Assembly (NCBI GenBank): GCA_910588555.1 | Contig: CAJUPC010000012.1 | Span: forward strand, 1 to 56,215 | DNA: 56,215 nucleotides | Direction of reading: 5' to 3' | Origin: Candidatus Gastranaerophilales bacterium | GTDB lineage: Bacteria; Cyanobacteriota; Vampirovibrionia; Gastranaerophilales; Gastranaerophilaceae | Part shown: in pieces, positions 33,550-42,652 of the stretch | Layout: every line of letters begins with the position of its first letter | Position numbering within the stretch: the first letter of the stretch is position 1 | Translations under genes and position numbers: made by a program | The notes under the pieces: model-generated | The model's database searches: none | Seen by the model: only the letters and a program-made list of their open reading frames with translations | Told to the model about the DNA's origin: nothing

Positions 33550-35192
33550 TGGGCAGCATTAAAATAACAGCACCCGTAAAAAAGCCTGACGACATAGATG
33601 TTTTCGCTAAGGAAACATCTTGTCGTTCTTATTATGTTTATTATAAAAAGTTTTTGGATAATAATTTTCAGTATGTAAATGAGTTTGTTGAAGCTGCAAA
33701 AAGAAACAAGTGTTCAATTTATATAAATTTTAAACATGATATTACAGAAGAAAATCTTCCTGAAATAAAAAAAATGTTGAGGTTTTTGAAAACAGCTGGT
33801 ATTGATGGGATTTTTATAAACAGTTTTGCAATTTTAGAAGCAATTAAGGTTTTTAATCTTCCTTTTAAAGTAATTGTTGATTCTTATTTTGATATTCATA
33901 ATCTTGCAGGAATTGATTTTATCAATAATTTTCACAAGGTTGATGAGATTATTATTACAGAAGAAATTTATATGAAAAATATTGCTAAGATTAAGCAATA
34001 TACAAAACTCCCGCTAGCAATCGACAGCGATAATCTGCCTTACTGTGCAGAAGATATTAAGAAATTAAAAGCTATTGATTCAGTAATTATTAAAGGTAAG
34101 TTTAACAGTTCTGACGAGATTTTGGAAGCTATTGAGCTTATCCAAAAAATTCTTGATAAGCCTAAACTCTTTAAACACCAAAAATTGCCGTTTAAGCATG
34201 TTAGAAAAAGTATATACAGGACAAACCATTTTCTCGGGGTCGTGGAAAGTGCTGAAGGAAAGGATTTTAAGTTTAGCAGGAATATTAAAAATTTTGAATG
34301 GAAAGTTTCAAAATCAAAACTTAGCAGGCAGTTAGATTTTTGTAAAAAAGATGTTTATAAAATAAACTTGAGATTGTCCGAACTCGCTCAGATTAAAGAA
34401 CTTGAAAAATATATTAAAAAGAATGGATGTAATCCGGTTTATTCTATTGAGTACGGGGAAATCTTATCGACATCAGACCTTGCTCTAAGCAGTTTTCACG
34501 AACTTGTAATGAAAGTAAAGAAATTCTGCACAAAGTATGGTATAAAATTTCAGCTTTCGACGCCGAGAATACTTATAGAACGCGATTTTGACAGGGTTTA
34601 TGAATATGTAAAGCAGATTTTGCTCTCTAATCCTGCTCCTGACAGTCTGATAATAAATAATATTGGATATTTTTGGACAGCTATAAATGATCCTGAAATT
34701 AATCATATTCCAATAGAAATAGGGCAGGGTATTAATTTGCTGAACAGCCTTTCAATCAAATGTTTGAACAATTTGGCTCAAATTGATACGATTGATTTTA
34801 CATCTTTTTCAGATATTGAAAATACTATAAAAACAATTAAAAAGATTAAAAATGATATACCCAATAAAAAATATACTATAGCTGGGAATATAAGAGTTCC
34901 GAGTTTAGGTTTGTGTCCTTTGAATAATGACAGTGCTATTATATCAAGGCTTTCGTGTAAGGCTCCGTGTCATAGAGGCGGGTATGCACTTCATGATCCG
35001 TCTTTGAAAAAAGTGTTTCCTTTTACTTGTGACGGTTTTTGTAGAATGCATATGTTTGAGGATACTATTTTGGAGCAATTTGATAAGGTTGAAGAACTTT
35101 ATAGTGCGGGTGTTAATGAGTTTGTTTTTGATTTAAGTGCCTTAAATGCAAAATTTGTACCTTTGCTATTAGATAAGTTTTTTAATATTTAA
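33549..35192 (+). CDS. Peptidase U32-family-like protein
   Basis: A 547-residue protein starting with GTG inside the rpsA stop codon (TAGTG), so translation is probably coupled to S1. The first 200 residues form a TIM-barrel-like region (GIDGIFINSFAILEAIKVF). The C-terminal part has a Cys cluster (LGLCPLNNDSA, LSCKAPCHRGGYALHD, FTCDGFCRMHMFE) like the iron-sulfur ligands of U32 proteins (TrhP, RlhA, UbiU/V). Many relatives modify RNA rather than cut proteins, which fits the link to rpsA, but the reaction here is not known. It is diverged from standard U32 sequences. Confidence 0.65.
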   Translation: MGSIKITAPVKKPDDIDVFAKETSCRSYYVYYKKFLDNNFQYVNEFVEAAKRNKCSIYINFKHDITEENLPEIKKMLRFLKTAGIDGIFINSFAILEAIKVFNLPFKVIVDSYFDIHNLAGIDFINNFHKVDEIIITEEIYMKNIAKIKQYTKLPLAIDSDNLPYCAEDIKKLKAIDSVIIKGKFNSSDEILEAIELIQKILDKPKLFKHQKLPFKHVRKSIYRTNHFLGVVESAEGKDFKFSRNIKNFEWKVSKSKLSRQLDFCKKDVYKINLRLSELAQIKELEKYIKKNGCNPVYSIEYGEILSTSDLALSSFHELVMKVKKFCTKYGIKFQLSTPRILIERDFDRVYEYVKQILLSNPAPDSLIINNIGYFWTAINDPEINHIPIEIGQGINLLNSLSIKCLNNLAQIDTIDFTSFSDIENTIKTIKKIKNDIPNKKYTIAGNIRVPSLGLCPLNNDSAIISRLSCKAPCHRGGYALHDPSLKKVFPFTCDGFCRMHMFEDTILEQFDKVEELYSAGVNEFVFDLSALNAKFVPLLLDKFFNI

Positions 35193-35206
35193 TTAAATTA
35201 GATAAA

Positions 35207-35240
35207 AAAATAACTCGTTTAATTAAAAACGAGTTATTTT
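35207..35240. terminator. Bidirectional terminator
   Basis: A perfect 14-bp stem (AAAATAACTCGTTT and its complement) with a 6-base AT loop, flanked by A-run on the left and T-run on the right. It ends the U32 gene and the opposing prepilin gene. Confidence 0.9.
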
Positions 35241-35260
35241 GTATATATTGTTTATTCAGC

Positions 35261-35887
35261 TTATTTACCGTACAATACAGCTCTTGCAGCGTCAGTTGAA
35301 GGAAGTACTGATTGGTCAAAGAACACAACCGGATAAATATCAGTCGGGCTTGTAACAGTACAATCATCAGCAGAAGCTTTGTAATCAGTTTGACCGTCAC
35401 ATTTAACAACTTTGTTAGGTCCTTTTAAACCGTTTACGTCGATATAACCGAAACATTGATCACCGATATTACCTTTTGTTAATTCAGCACCTTCAGGTCT
35501 AGAACATCCGTCTGTAGATACAGGGAATGTAAACATAATACTGTCGTTAAAGAACAAAGTTCTGTTGTCAGTAGCAATGTCTTCTAAGTCGTTAGTATAA
35601 TCAGACAAGTTAGTAGCACCATCTTCATCTCTAACAACATTCATACGAGATGTTAACATACCTTGAATAGTATTGTCAGCATCAACATCAGCAAAGCTCC
35701 AGTCATCCAAAGCAACATTCAATGTAACAGCTTGAGATAAAGCTGATAAAGCTTTTTTGTAAGCAGCTTTGTATTGAGCACCGTTAGTTTGGTTAATCAA
35801 TGTCGGCATAGTCATAGCGGCAACAACGCCGATGATACCTAAAGTAATCAACACTTCTGCAAGTGTAAAGCCGAATCTTTTTGTCAT
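35261..35887 (-). CDS. Prepilin-like protein, intact, no poly-G
   Basis: A 208-residue type IV prepilin-like protein with a short ordinary leader MTKRFG before FTLAEVLITLGIIGVVAAM. The class III site is therefore G|FTLAE with Glu at +5. The globular domain contains four or more Cys (DGCSRPEGAE, GDQCFGYIDV, VKCDG, DDCTV) suited for disulfides. AGAAAGGTGAAAAGATT gives a good ribosome site. TATAAT on the minus strand (35950-35945) is a possible -10. In contrast to the three other loci, its leader has no homopolymer. It is probably the major or a constitutive pilin, though that is inference. Confidence 0.85.
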   Translation of the reverse strand: MTKRFGFTLAEVLITLGIIGVVAAMTMPTLINQTNGAQYKAAYKKALSALSQAVTLNVALDDWSFADVDADNTIQGMLTSRMNVVRDEDGATNLSDYTNDLEDIATDNRTLFFNDSIMFTFPVSTDGCSRPEGAELTKGNIGDQCFGYIDVNGLKGPNKVVKCDGQTDYKASADDCTVTSPTDIYPVVFFDQSVLPSTDAARAVLYGK

Positions 35888-36265
35888 AATCTTTTCACCT
35901 TTCTATTTTAGTAAAACCTCTTGATTCCTCAAAACGCTCTACGCATTATATCTCTATCCTAAATATCTCTCCGTATGCATAATAACTTTTAAAGAATCTT
36001 TTTGTAAACTTATTTTAAAATATTTTTGAATAAATGTCAAGTATTTTAATGTAAATATTAATTATTTTTAACTAATTCTAAAGTATTATATTGTTGTAAA
36101 TTAATACTTTTGTATACAAAACAATGAAGTTATACTTCACGAGTAAAAATCTGTATTAAAGATTTGAATTATAAAATTTTGTCTGCGGCTTTTACAACTG
36201 TCGGTTGAAAAAAAAAATACCTCATGATATCATCAGTTTGTTGATATTTAGGAAGAGGGGTAAAT
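35888..36265. promoter_or_regulatory. Divergent AT-rich intergenic region
   Basis: These 378 bases separate the divergent prepilin and malQ genes. The only good signal on the minus side is TATAAT at 35950-35945, about 60 bases before the prepilin start. On the plus side an AGGAAGAGGGG ribosome site precedes malQ. The middle (36000-36180) is very AT-rich with A- and T-tracts, as in many strong promoters, and holds no reading frame I would support. Confidence 0.4.
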
Positions 36266-38152
36266 ATGACTTGTACTTTAGAAAAACAACCATGTATTTT
36301 AGATGAGAAAGCAAAAAAAGTTATAAGAAAAGCTCTTAAAGTTCTTGGCAAGAAAAACCTTGCATTCATTATGCATAACGGTAGTTTTCCGTCAGCAGAA
36401 AACCAAAATACCGGTTTTGGAAGCATTAACAGCGACGGCGGAAAAGAGTTTATCGAATATGCGTCAGGTTTATTTGACGCAATCCAGCTTGGACCTGCGG
36501 GGAAAACAAAAAGTTGTGATTCATCACCTTATACGGGTACTATTTTTTCAGGTAACCCGTTGTTTATTAATTTAAAAGAATTAACTTCTAAAGAATGGGG
36601 TAAAATTCTTTCTGAAGAAACTTATTATGAAATTGTTAGTGCAAATCCTAATAAAAACGATAATAAAACCGCTTATTCTTATGTTTATAAAAAATATGGC
36701 GAAGCTTTGCAGGAAGCTTGGAATAATTTTAAAGCAAATCCTGTTAAGAAATTGGATAAAGAATTTCAGGTATTTAAACGCGAGAATGATTTTTGGTTAG
36801 ACAAAGACAGCTTGTATGAAGCTTTATCAATCGAGCATGGAAATGATTATTGGCCTTTATGGAGTTCCGAAACGGATAAAAACCTTTTCAACCCTCAGTC
36901 TATTGAGCAGAGAATGGAATTTGCAAAGCGTATTGAAGAAATTGAAAAAAAATATTCTGATGAGATTGAATTATACAAATTTACACAATTTGTTATAAGC
37001 AAACAAAACGAAGAAACACGCGAGTTTGCCAAAAAACATAATATAAAAATGATTGCAGACAGACAGGTTGCATTCTCAGATCGTGATACCTGGGCTTATC
37101 AGTCATTGTTCTTAAAAGGCTGGTGTCTTGGCTGTCCTCCTGATTATTTCTCAAAAGATGGTCAAGCATGGGGATTTCCTGTTATGGATCCTGACAGAAT
37201 GTACAATTCTGACGGCTCTTTGGATGATGGCGGTTTGTTATTGAAAAATCTTTATAAAAAGATGTTCAAAGAAAATCCCGGCGGTGTAAGAATTGACCAC
37301 ATTGTAGGTTTGATTGATCCGTGGGTTTATAAAGCAGGTAAAAAACCTAAAATTGAAGAAGGCGCAGGCAGATTGTATTCTTCTCCCGAACATCCCGAAC
37401 TTTCCAAATATGCAATCGCAAGAATGGAAAATTTGAACGACGAAGTTACTGCCGATAAAGAAAAAAGAATTAAAGATTTGGATAAAAAACAAATTAAAGA
37501 TTACGGCAGACTAATTGAAAAAATTGTTGTTGCGGCAGCAAAAGAAGAAGGCTTGGATAAAGATTCAATCGTATGTGAAGATTTGGGAACCTTAACAACC
37601 CCTGTTGCTTCTGTAATGAAAGAATTCGGGTTGCAAGGTATGAAATTAACTCAGTTTGTAGAAGCTGACAAACCCGAAGACCCATACAGATGCTGTAATA
37701 TTGACAACAGGTGCTGGGCAATGGTCGGAACTCATGATAATGAACCGATAAAAATGTGGGCTGACCAGAATATTCACACTCATGTGGGGTATTTGCATGC
37801 CAAAAATCTTGTGGATGATTTGTTTGCCGAAGCTGATAACAAAGACGATATTATTGTCAGATTGACTGATGACGCTAAATTTTTGGCTCAGACAAAACTT
37901 GTTGAACTATTTGCATCAAAAGCTGAAAATATTCAAATATTCTTTACGGATTATTTCAATGTTTATGATGTATATAACAGACCCGGAACATCGGGTGATG
38001 CAAACTGGAGTTTAAGGCTTCCGGACAATTACAAAGAACTTTCTTGTATTAATTTAGCGGTAATCTTGAAGCTTGCAATTATAGCAAGAGGACATGAGTT
38101 CGCAGAAAAAAATCACAAAATGATTGAAAAATTAGAAGAATTAATCGGATAA
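36266..38152 (+). CDS. malQ: 4-alpha-glucanotransferase (GH77)
   Basis: A 628-residue amylomaltase-type enzyme that transfers alpha-1,4-glucan segments, used in glycogen and maltodextrin metabolism. The nucleophile Asp344 lies in VRIDHIVG, the acid/base Glu438 in CEDLG and the stabilising Asp491 in GTHDNEP. NPLFINL and SPYTGT near residues 90-110 fit the GH77 substrate cleft. It is longer than a typical 500-residue MalQ, with insertions rich in charged residues (about 120-200). An AGAGGGG site precedes the ATG. The next gene follows after four bases. Confidence 0.93.
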   Translation: MTCTLEKQPCILDEKAKKVIRKALKVLGKKNLAFIMHNGSFPSAENQNTGFGSINSDGGKEFIEYASGLFDAIQLGPAGKTKSCDSSPYTGTIFSGNPLFINLKELTSKEWGKILSEETYYEIVSANPNKNDNKTAYSYVYKKYGEALQEAWNNFKANPVKKLDKEFQVFKRENDFWLDKDSLYEALSIEHGNDYWPLWSSETDKNLFNPQSIEQRMEFAKRIEEIEKKYSDEIELYKFTQFVISKQNEETREFAKKHNIKMIADRQVAFSDRDTWAYQSLFLKGWCLGCPPDYFSKDGQAWGFPVMDPDRMYNSDGSLDDGGLLLKNLYKKMFKENPGGVRIDHIVGLIDPWVYKAGKKPKIEEGAGRLYSSPEHPELSKYAIARMENLNDEVTADKEKRIKDLDKKQIKDYGRLIEKIVVAAAKEEGLDKDSIVCEDLGTLTTPVASVMKEFGLQGMKLTQFVEADKPEDPYRCCNIDNRCWAMVGTHDNEPIKMWADQNIHTHVGYLHAKNLVDDLFAEADNKDDIIVRLTDDAKFLAQTKLVELFASKAENIQIFFTDYFNVYDVYNRPGTSGDANWSLRLPDNYKELSCINLAVILKLAIIARGHEFAEKNHKMIEKLEELIG

Positions 38153-38156
38153 TTTT

Positions 38157-39014
38157 ATGAAAAAACTTATATTAATAATGTTTTTAACAGCTTTTACGGG
38201 TTTGGCAGCTTACGCCGAGCCCGAAAAGCTTTTTGATGTCTCAAATGAGGCTAAACTTGAGTATAATCGCGGGGTAGATTTTTATAAAACTGGGGTTTAT
38301 GACCGTTCAATGGCGTCTTTCAGGCGAGCTATAGAACTAGACCCGAATTATATTGACGCGTACTACAATTTAGGCTCGATTTTAGAATATCTTAAACAGG
38401 ATGAAGCTGCACTTGCGGTTTTTAAACAAATCATTGTGAGAAAACCTGATGACTATGACTCCGTATACAAAGCCGCAAATTTGAGTGCAAAGCTGGGTTA
38501 TACCGACAACGCAAAGTCTTATTTGTCATTAATTCCGCCAGAAAGTTCTGCATATTCAAGAGCTCAAAAGCTAGCTTCCGACATGAATACTGATTTACAG
38601 ACGCTTAAAGCTACTCAGGCTTTGCCAGAAAAGAATGAAACGCCAAAATTTGAGCAGACAAACGGTATTTATAATGATATACCAAGTCCAACGGGGATTA
38701 CGGTTGATAATAACGGAAATGTTTATGTGGCTTGCTTTTCTGATAATATGATTTATAAAATTACTCCAGACGGCAAGCGGATAATTTATGTAAAAGATTC
38801 AAGAATAAACGGTCCTATTGCTATGGTAAGCGACTCCGCGGGAAATATTTATGTATCAAATTACAATGCAAATAATGTTGTAAAAATTTCGCCGACGGGG
38901 AATATTTCAGTTCAAATCGCGAATATTGAAAAACCATACGGAATAAATATAAGCAGTGGTATGCTATTTATTTCTTCACAGGGAAGCAATTCGGTTTTAA
39001 GATATAAACTATAG
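38157..39014 (+). CDS. Exported TPR and NHL-type beta-propeller protein
   Basis: A 285-residue protein with a signal peptide (MKKLILIMFLTAFTGLAAYA). Two to three TPR repeats follow (AKLEYNRGVDFYKTGVYDRS, PNYIDAYYNLGSILEYLK). The C-terminal half has NHL/SMP-30-like blades: GITVDNNGNVYVACFSDNMI and SDSAGNIYVSNYNANNVVKI. Such proteins act as binding scaffolds in the periplasm or on the surface. The blades are too few for a closed propeller, so it may oligomerise. No specific role can be given. Confidence 0.75.
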   Translation: MKKLILIMFLTAFTGLAAYAEPEKLFDVSNEAKLEYNRGVDFYKTGVYDRSMASFRRAIELDPNYIDAYYNLGSILEYLKQDEAALAVFKQIIVRKPDDYDSVYKAANLSAKLGYTDNAKSYLSLIPPESSAYSRAQKLASDMNTDLQTLKATQALPEKNETPKFEQTNGIYNDIPSPTGITVDNNGNVYVACFSDNMIYKITPDGKRIIYVKDSRINGPIAMVSDSAGNIYVSNYNANNVVKISPTGNISVQIANIEKPYGINISSGMLFISSQGSNSVLRYKL

Positions 39015-39017
39015 TTA

Positions 39018-39842
39018 TTATTCTTTCACCCCGCCCTGCAAAATGTCCGAAATAAAGTATTTTTTGCCTAAAAGAAATACCCCTATAACTGGGATTGTGC
39101 ATATAACAGAGCAGGCAAGAAGTTCGCCCCACAAAGTAATTTCCCTGAAACTACCTTTGTATATTGCAAGTCCGACAGGTAAAGTCCGCATGCTCTCGGA
39201 GTTTGTTACGATTAAAGGCCACATAAAGCTGTTCCAGTTTGTTACGAATGTAAAAATTGCCAGTGTAGCAACTGTCGGGAGCGCAAGCGGTAATGCTATT
39301 TTAAAAAATGTTTGGAAAAGATTGCAGCCGTCGATTTTAGCTGCTTCTTCCAAATCTGTCGGAAGTCCCAAAAAGTACTGGCGCATTAAAAATATTCCAA
39401 ATCCGCCGAATAATGCAGGCCAAATTAAAGCTTGATATGTATCGATTAAATGTAATTCTCTCATTAAAAAGAACAACGGGATAATATTAACTTGCGGCGG
39501 AATAAGCATTGTTATAAGTATTAATAAAAATACAGCGTCCCTGAATTTAAACTGCATTCTTGCAAACGCATAACCTGCAAGTGCTGAAAAAATTACCTGT
39601 CCGACTGTTGCCGCTGTTGCTATGATAAGACTGTTTAAAAAATATGTGCTCAGCGGGATTTCACTGAATACATTTTTGTAATTTGCTAATGTTAAATTAG
39701 TATGAATAAGTTTTCCCGCATGCGAAAATATTTCGTTATTATTTACAAATGACAAATTTACCATTGCAAAAAAAGGGTAGAGCATGCTTATTGCTATTAA
39801 TATTAAAGTTAAATATCCGAATAATACCCGCAATCTTTTCAT
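39018..39842 (-). CDS. Carbohydrate ABC transporter permease (MalG/UgpE type)
   Basis: A 274-residue inner-membrane permease with six hydrophobic segments. The cytoplasmic EAA loop that contacts the ATPase is LEEAAKIDGCNLFQTFFKIA, as in MalG-type sugar permeases. Its partner permease, binding protein and ATPase are not in the window, so it is an orphan here. TATAAT on the minus strand (39854-39849) lies six bases before the ATG, which would give a leaderless transcript. It shares a 65-bp divergent promoter region with panC. Confidence 0.9.
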   Translation of the reverse strand: MKRLRVLFGYLTLILIAISMLYPFFAMVNLSFVNNNEIFSHAGKLIHTNLTLANYKNVFSEIPLSTYFLNSLIIATAATVGQVIFSALAGYAFARMQFKFRDAVFLLILITMLIPPQVNIIPLFFLMRELHLIDTYQALIWPALFGGFGIFLMRQYFLGLPTDLEEAAKIDGCNLFQTFFKIALPLALPTVATLAIFTFVTNWNSFMWPLIVTNSESMRTLPVGLAIYKGSFREITLWGELLACSVICTIPVIGVFLLGKKYFISDILQGGVKE

Positions 39843-39861
39843 AAATCTATTATAACAAGAA

Positions 39862-39891
39862 TTGATTTAAAAGTGAAATTTATGTTATAAT
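39862..39891 (+). promoter_or_regulatory. Promoter of panC
   Basis: TTGATT (39862-39867), 18-base spacer, TATAAT (39886-39891) with a TG two bases before it as in extended -10 elements. It is divergent from the promoter of the ABC permease. Confidence 0.6.
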
Positions 39892-39907
39892 TTAATAGAG
39901 GTGTATT

Positions 39908-40762
39908 ATGTTGGTTCATACAATTGCGGAAGTTAGAGAAAAAATCAAAGAGTGGAAAAAAGAGGGTTTAACTGTAGGTCTTGTGCCGACAATGGGCGCT
40001 TTGCATAGCGGTCACAAAAGTCTTATTGAGAAATCTGTTGAAAAATGTGATAGAACAGTTGTTTCTGTTTTTGTAAACCCTATTCAATTCTGTCCGGGGG
40101 AAGATTTAGAAAAATATCCCAGAACCTTGGAAGCTGATGAAAAACTCTGTACGGAAGCTGGCGTTGATATTGTTTTTGCACCGTCACCTAAAGAAATGTA
40201 CGGTGAAGGACATATTATGTCTAGTGATTTTTTAACTTACGTAATCCCTCCGTATTTTTATGTTGATAAATTATGCGGAAAATCTCGCACAGGTCATTTT
40301 GACGGGGTTTGCACGGTAGTTAATAAACTGTTTAATATTGTTCAGCCTGATTTTGCATTTTTCGGCGAAAAAGACAGGCAGCAGTTAATTATTTTGAAGA
40401 AAATGGTTAAGGATTTGAATATTCCTGTTGAAATTGTTCCGTGTCCTATTATTAGAGAAGAAAGCGGTTTGGCTCTTTCTTCAAGAAATAAATATTTGTC
40501 TGAGGAAGACAAAAAGCATGCTCTTGCGCTAAGTAAAATTTTATTTAATATCAAGGCTTGTTATGACAAAGGGATAAACGATGTTTCGTCGTTGACGGAG
40601 ACTGCATATTCATATTTGAGTGAACACCATGAACTTGAATATTTGGAGTTTAGAGATGCAGATGATTTGGAAGAAAAAGTTAATGCTGATGATAATACAA
40701 TAGTGTTTATTGCGCTTAAAGTCGCTAATGTTAGGTTAATAGATAATATTGCGTTGAGGTAA
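39908..40762 (+). CDS. panC: Pantothenate synthetase
   Basis: A 284-residue enzyme that joins pantoate and beta-alanine using ATP in vitamin B5 and CoA synthesis. VPTMGALHSGHKSLIE carries the HIGH-like nucleotide motif, VNPIQFCPGEDLEKYPRT matches the family FGP.EDl..YPR block with a C in place of G, FGEKDRQQL the pantoate site, and SGLALSSRNKYLS the KMSKS-like loop. AGAGGTG precedes the ATG. panB and panD are not adjacent. Confidence 0.95.
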   Translation: MLVHTIAEVREKIKEWKKEGLTVGLVPTMGALHSGHKSLIEKSVEKCDRTVVSVFVNPIQFCPGEDLEKYPRTLEADEKLCTEAGVDIVFAPSPKEMYGEGHIMSSDFLTYVIPPYFYVDKLCGKSRTGHFDGVCTVVNKLFNIVQPDFAFFGEKDRQQLIILKKMVKDLNIPVEIVPCPIIREESGLALSSRNKYLSEEDKKHALALSKILFNIKACYDKGINDVSSLTETAYSYLSEHHELEYLEFRDADDLEEKVNADDNTIVFIALKVANVRLIDNIALR

Positions 40763-40764
40763 AT

Positions 40765-41688
40765 ATGTTATTACTTTATAAATTTGTATCAAAATTTCTG
40801 CAAATGGTTCTGAATTTGATGTTTGTTATGCAAATATTGTTATTAATACTTGTATTTTTGACCGCTGCTTACTGGTTTTGTGATTTGTTGACTCTGGAAA
40901 TGTTCAATTTTGCGGAACCGATTGCAGCTGCTGTTTCAAACTTTGTAAGATTATTCTATCAAGGCAATATCGAAGTTGGCGAAATTTATGTTGACGGTTC
41001 ACTGTTGTTATTTGATATTCTTTCATTATTGTTTGTTTTTATAATCACAAAAGCAAAATATTATGTGTACAATTCAATGTCTTTTGTTGATAGTGCTATA
41101 TATGAATGTAACCGCAAAATTGAAGAGCAGTTTAATGAACAGCTGGAAAAAGAATTGGAAGCGGATATGAAAGCAATTAATAATGTTGCAATTCTTGTGC
41201 AGTTTGATGCAAAAAATTTAGCAATTGATAATTGCTGGGGCGGAAACGAACAGCTGGGCGTTAGGGAAAAACAGGAGGAAGCGTTCAAATTGTTTTATGC
41301 AGGTATTAAAAGTATTACCGGCTGCAGATTTGCAAAAACAGGTGATAAAATGCTTATTTTGTTGAATAATTTTGAAAAAATAGATAATCTGCTGGAATTT
41401 ATGAATACACTTATTAACCGTATCAGAGTCGATATGAAAAAGAATAATTGGCTTTTATCTAGTTATATAGCGCTTGATGTTTACGATAATAAAAGTGATT
41501 TTAACGGTGAAGTTTACCCTATGTTGCACAAACTTGTTAATTTGGGACATAAAAACGAGGCGGTTTGTTTGAGCGGATTTGGCATGCGCTACCAATATAA
41601 GAAAGATCCAATGTATACAGCAGTACTCAAAGGTAAGTATAATATAAATCAGGAAGCACAAGTTTGGGCGCTGGTTAAGAAAAGTTAA
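40765..41688 (+). CDS. Membrane protein with degenerate nucleotide-cyclase-like domain
   Basis: A 307-residue protein that starts two bases after panC. Two membrane segments lie at about 8-40 and 75-95, followed by a charged coiled coil (CNRKIEEQFNEQLEKELEAD). The C-terminal region (about 135-305) follows the class III adenylate/guanylate cyclase pattern: an early VAILVQFDAKN, CRFAKTGDKMLILLNNFEK like the KTxGDGxLAxF strand, LVNLGHKNEAVCLSGFG like the LAxxGxVLVS segment, and LKGKYNINQEAQVWALVKK like the final LKG..pv.vY. The metal-binding Asp residues are not evident, so it is probably a non-catalytic sensor or scaffold. This assignment is my own reading. Confidence 0.5.
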   Translation: MLLLYKFVSKFLQMVLNLMFVMQILLLILVFLTAAYWFCDLLTLEMFNFAEPIAAAVSNFVRLFYQGNIEVGEIYVDGSLLLFDILSLLFVFIITKAKYYVYNSMSFVDSAIYECNRKIEEQFNEQLEKELEADMKAINNVAILVQFDAKNLAIDNCWGGNEQLGVREKQEEAFKLFYAGIKSITGCRFAKTGDKMLILLNNFEKIDNLLEFMNTLINRIRVDMKKNNWLLSSYIALDVYDNKSDFNGEVYPMLHKLVNLGHKNEAVCLSGFGMRYQYKKDPMYTAVLKGKYNINQEAQVWALVKKS

Positions 41689-41696
41689 GTATTCTC

Positions 41697-41727
41697 TTGA
41701 TTTTATTTTATTTTTTGATATTATAAA
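41697..41727 (+). promoter_or_regulatory. Promoter of rplJ-rplL
   Basis: TTGATT (41697-41702) and TATAAA (41722-41727) are 19 bases apart, slightly long. Transcription would start near 41734, just at the 5' edge of the L10 leader. Confidence 0.45.
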
Positions 41728-41730
41728 TGT

Positions 41731-41969
41731 ATACCGCAGACAGTTAGTAAGCGAGCGGGGCAAAAATTAAGCGGAAACGCTTTAAGCTCCGAAAGCTTTT
41801 AATCGAAAGGCTAACCGAGGTTGAACAGTCGAAATATAATATAGATTTGTTTGATTTTGCGGTCTTAATATGTAAAGATGCAAAATCTTTTTGTATGTTT
41901 ACAGGTCGAACGGGAAAATCCCAAAGGGTTTAATAACCCAAAATGTATTACACAACAAAGGAGCTAAAA
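41731..41969 (+). ncRNA. Ribosomal protein L10 leader with attenuator
   Basis: The leader contains ACCGCAGACAGTTAG (41733-41747) and CTAACCGAGGTT (41811-41822), the two conserved halves of the bacterial L10 leader (usually AGACAGUAGG and CCUACCGAGG); the pairing bases have changed together, which supports a real helix. Between them are smaller hairpins such as AAGCGG/CGCTTT. Downstream, GATTTTGC (41853-41860) pairs with GCAAAATC (41880-41887) and is followed by five T, an intrinsic attenuator. Two more hairpins (GGGAAAATCCC and GGGTT-TAAT-AACCC) lie before the rplJ ribosome site. L10(L12) complexes are known to bind this leader and repress rplJ-rplL. Confidence 0.85.
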
Positions 41970-42491
41970 ATGGCAACAAAAGCTTTTAAATCTGAAAAAA
42001 TAGATGCTATGAAAGCAAAAGCAGAAAAAGCCCAGGTAGCAATTTTGACTGAGTATAAAGGTTATTCTGTAGAAGAAATTACCAAATTAAGAAGAAGTCT
42101 TCAAAAAGACGGCGGCGACTACATGGTAACAAAAAATACTCTTGCTAAAATCGCTTTCAAGGGTACTGATTTTGAAGTTCTTGCCGAATCTTTAACAGGA
42201 CCTATCGCTATTGCGTTCGGTTTTGAAGATCAGGTAAGCCCTGCAAAAGCAGTTGCAAAATTTATTAAAGAATCAAAAAAAGGTGCAATCCTTGGCGGTG
42301 CTTTAGACGGAAAATTATTATCCGCTCAAGAAGCAGAAGCATTATCAAAAATGCCGTCAAAAGAAGAACTTTATGCAAAAATTCTTGGTTCAATCAACTC
42401 ACCTGCTTCAGGAATTGTTGGTTCAATCAACGCAGTTATGGCTCAGCTTACAAGAGCTATGGCAGCAGTCAGAGACCAAAAATCGGCTTAA
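41970..42491 (+). CDS. rplJ: Ribosomal protein L10
   Basis: A 173-residue protein that anchors the L7/L12 stalk to 23S rRNA. The segments AILTEYKGYSVEEITKLRR and YMVTKNTLAKIAF are typical, and the C-terminal helix (INAVMAQLTRAMAAVRDQK) is the L7/L12-binding site. The ATG at 41970 follows AAAGGAG; an earlier in-frame ATG at 41943 lies within the regulatory leader. rplK and rplA are not upstream, so the rplKAJL group is split. Confidence 0.96.
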   Translation: MATKAFKSEKIDAMKAKAEKAQVAILTEYKGYSVEEITKLRRSLQKDGGDYMVTKNTLAKIAFKGTDFEVLAESLTGPIAIAFGFEDQVSPAKAVAKFIKESKKGAILGGALDGKLLSAQEAEALSKMPSKEELYAKILGSINSPASGIVGSINAVMAQLTRAMAAVRDQKSA

Positions 42492-42652
42492 ATTTTGCGT
42501 AGAGTGGAGTGAGTGAAAACGAACGAACTCGAAGTATCGCGGAACTTAATGAGCGAAATTTTACAAGGTAAAATGCAGCGAATGAGAGTGAAGCGTGAAG
42601 CAATAATTTAATACTAATTGTACAAAATTAAAACTTAAAAAGGAGAAAAATA
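42492..42652 (+). promoter_or_regulatory. 161-base gap between rplJ and rplL
   Basis: The gap has repeated words of the type GAGTGAGTGAAAACGAACGAA and AATGAGCGAAATTTTAC, and a 7-bp hairpin ATTTTAC-AAG-GTAAAAT (42558-42574). AAAAAGGAG of rplL ends it. In other bacteria this gap sets the 4:1 ratio of L12 to L10, sometimes by an added promoter; I see none that is strong. Confidence 0.35.

Noticed and set aside
39043..39435. 130-residue plus-strand open frame inside the ABC permease gene
   Set aside because: Antisense shadow; the minus-strand protein has clear family motifs.
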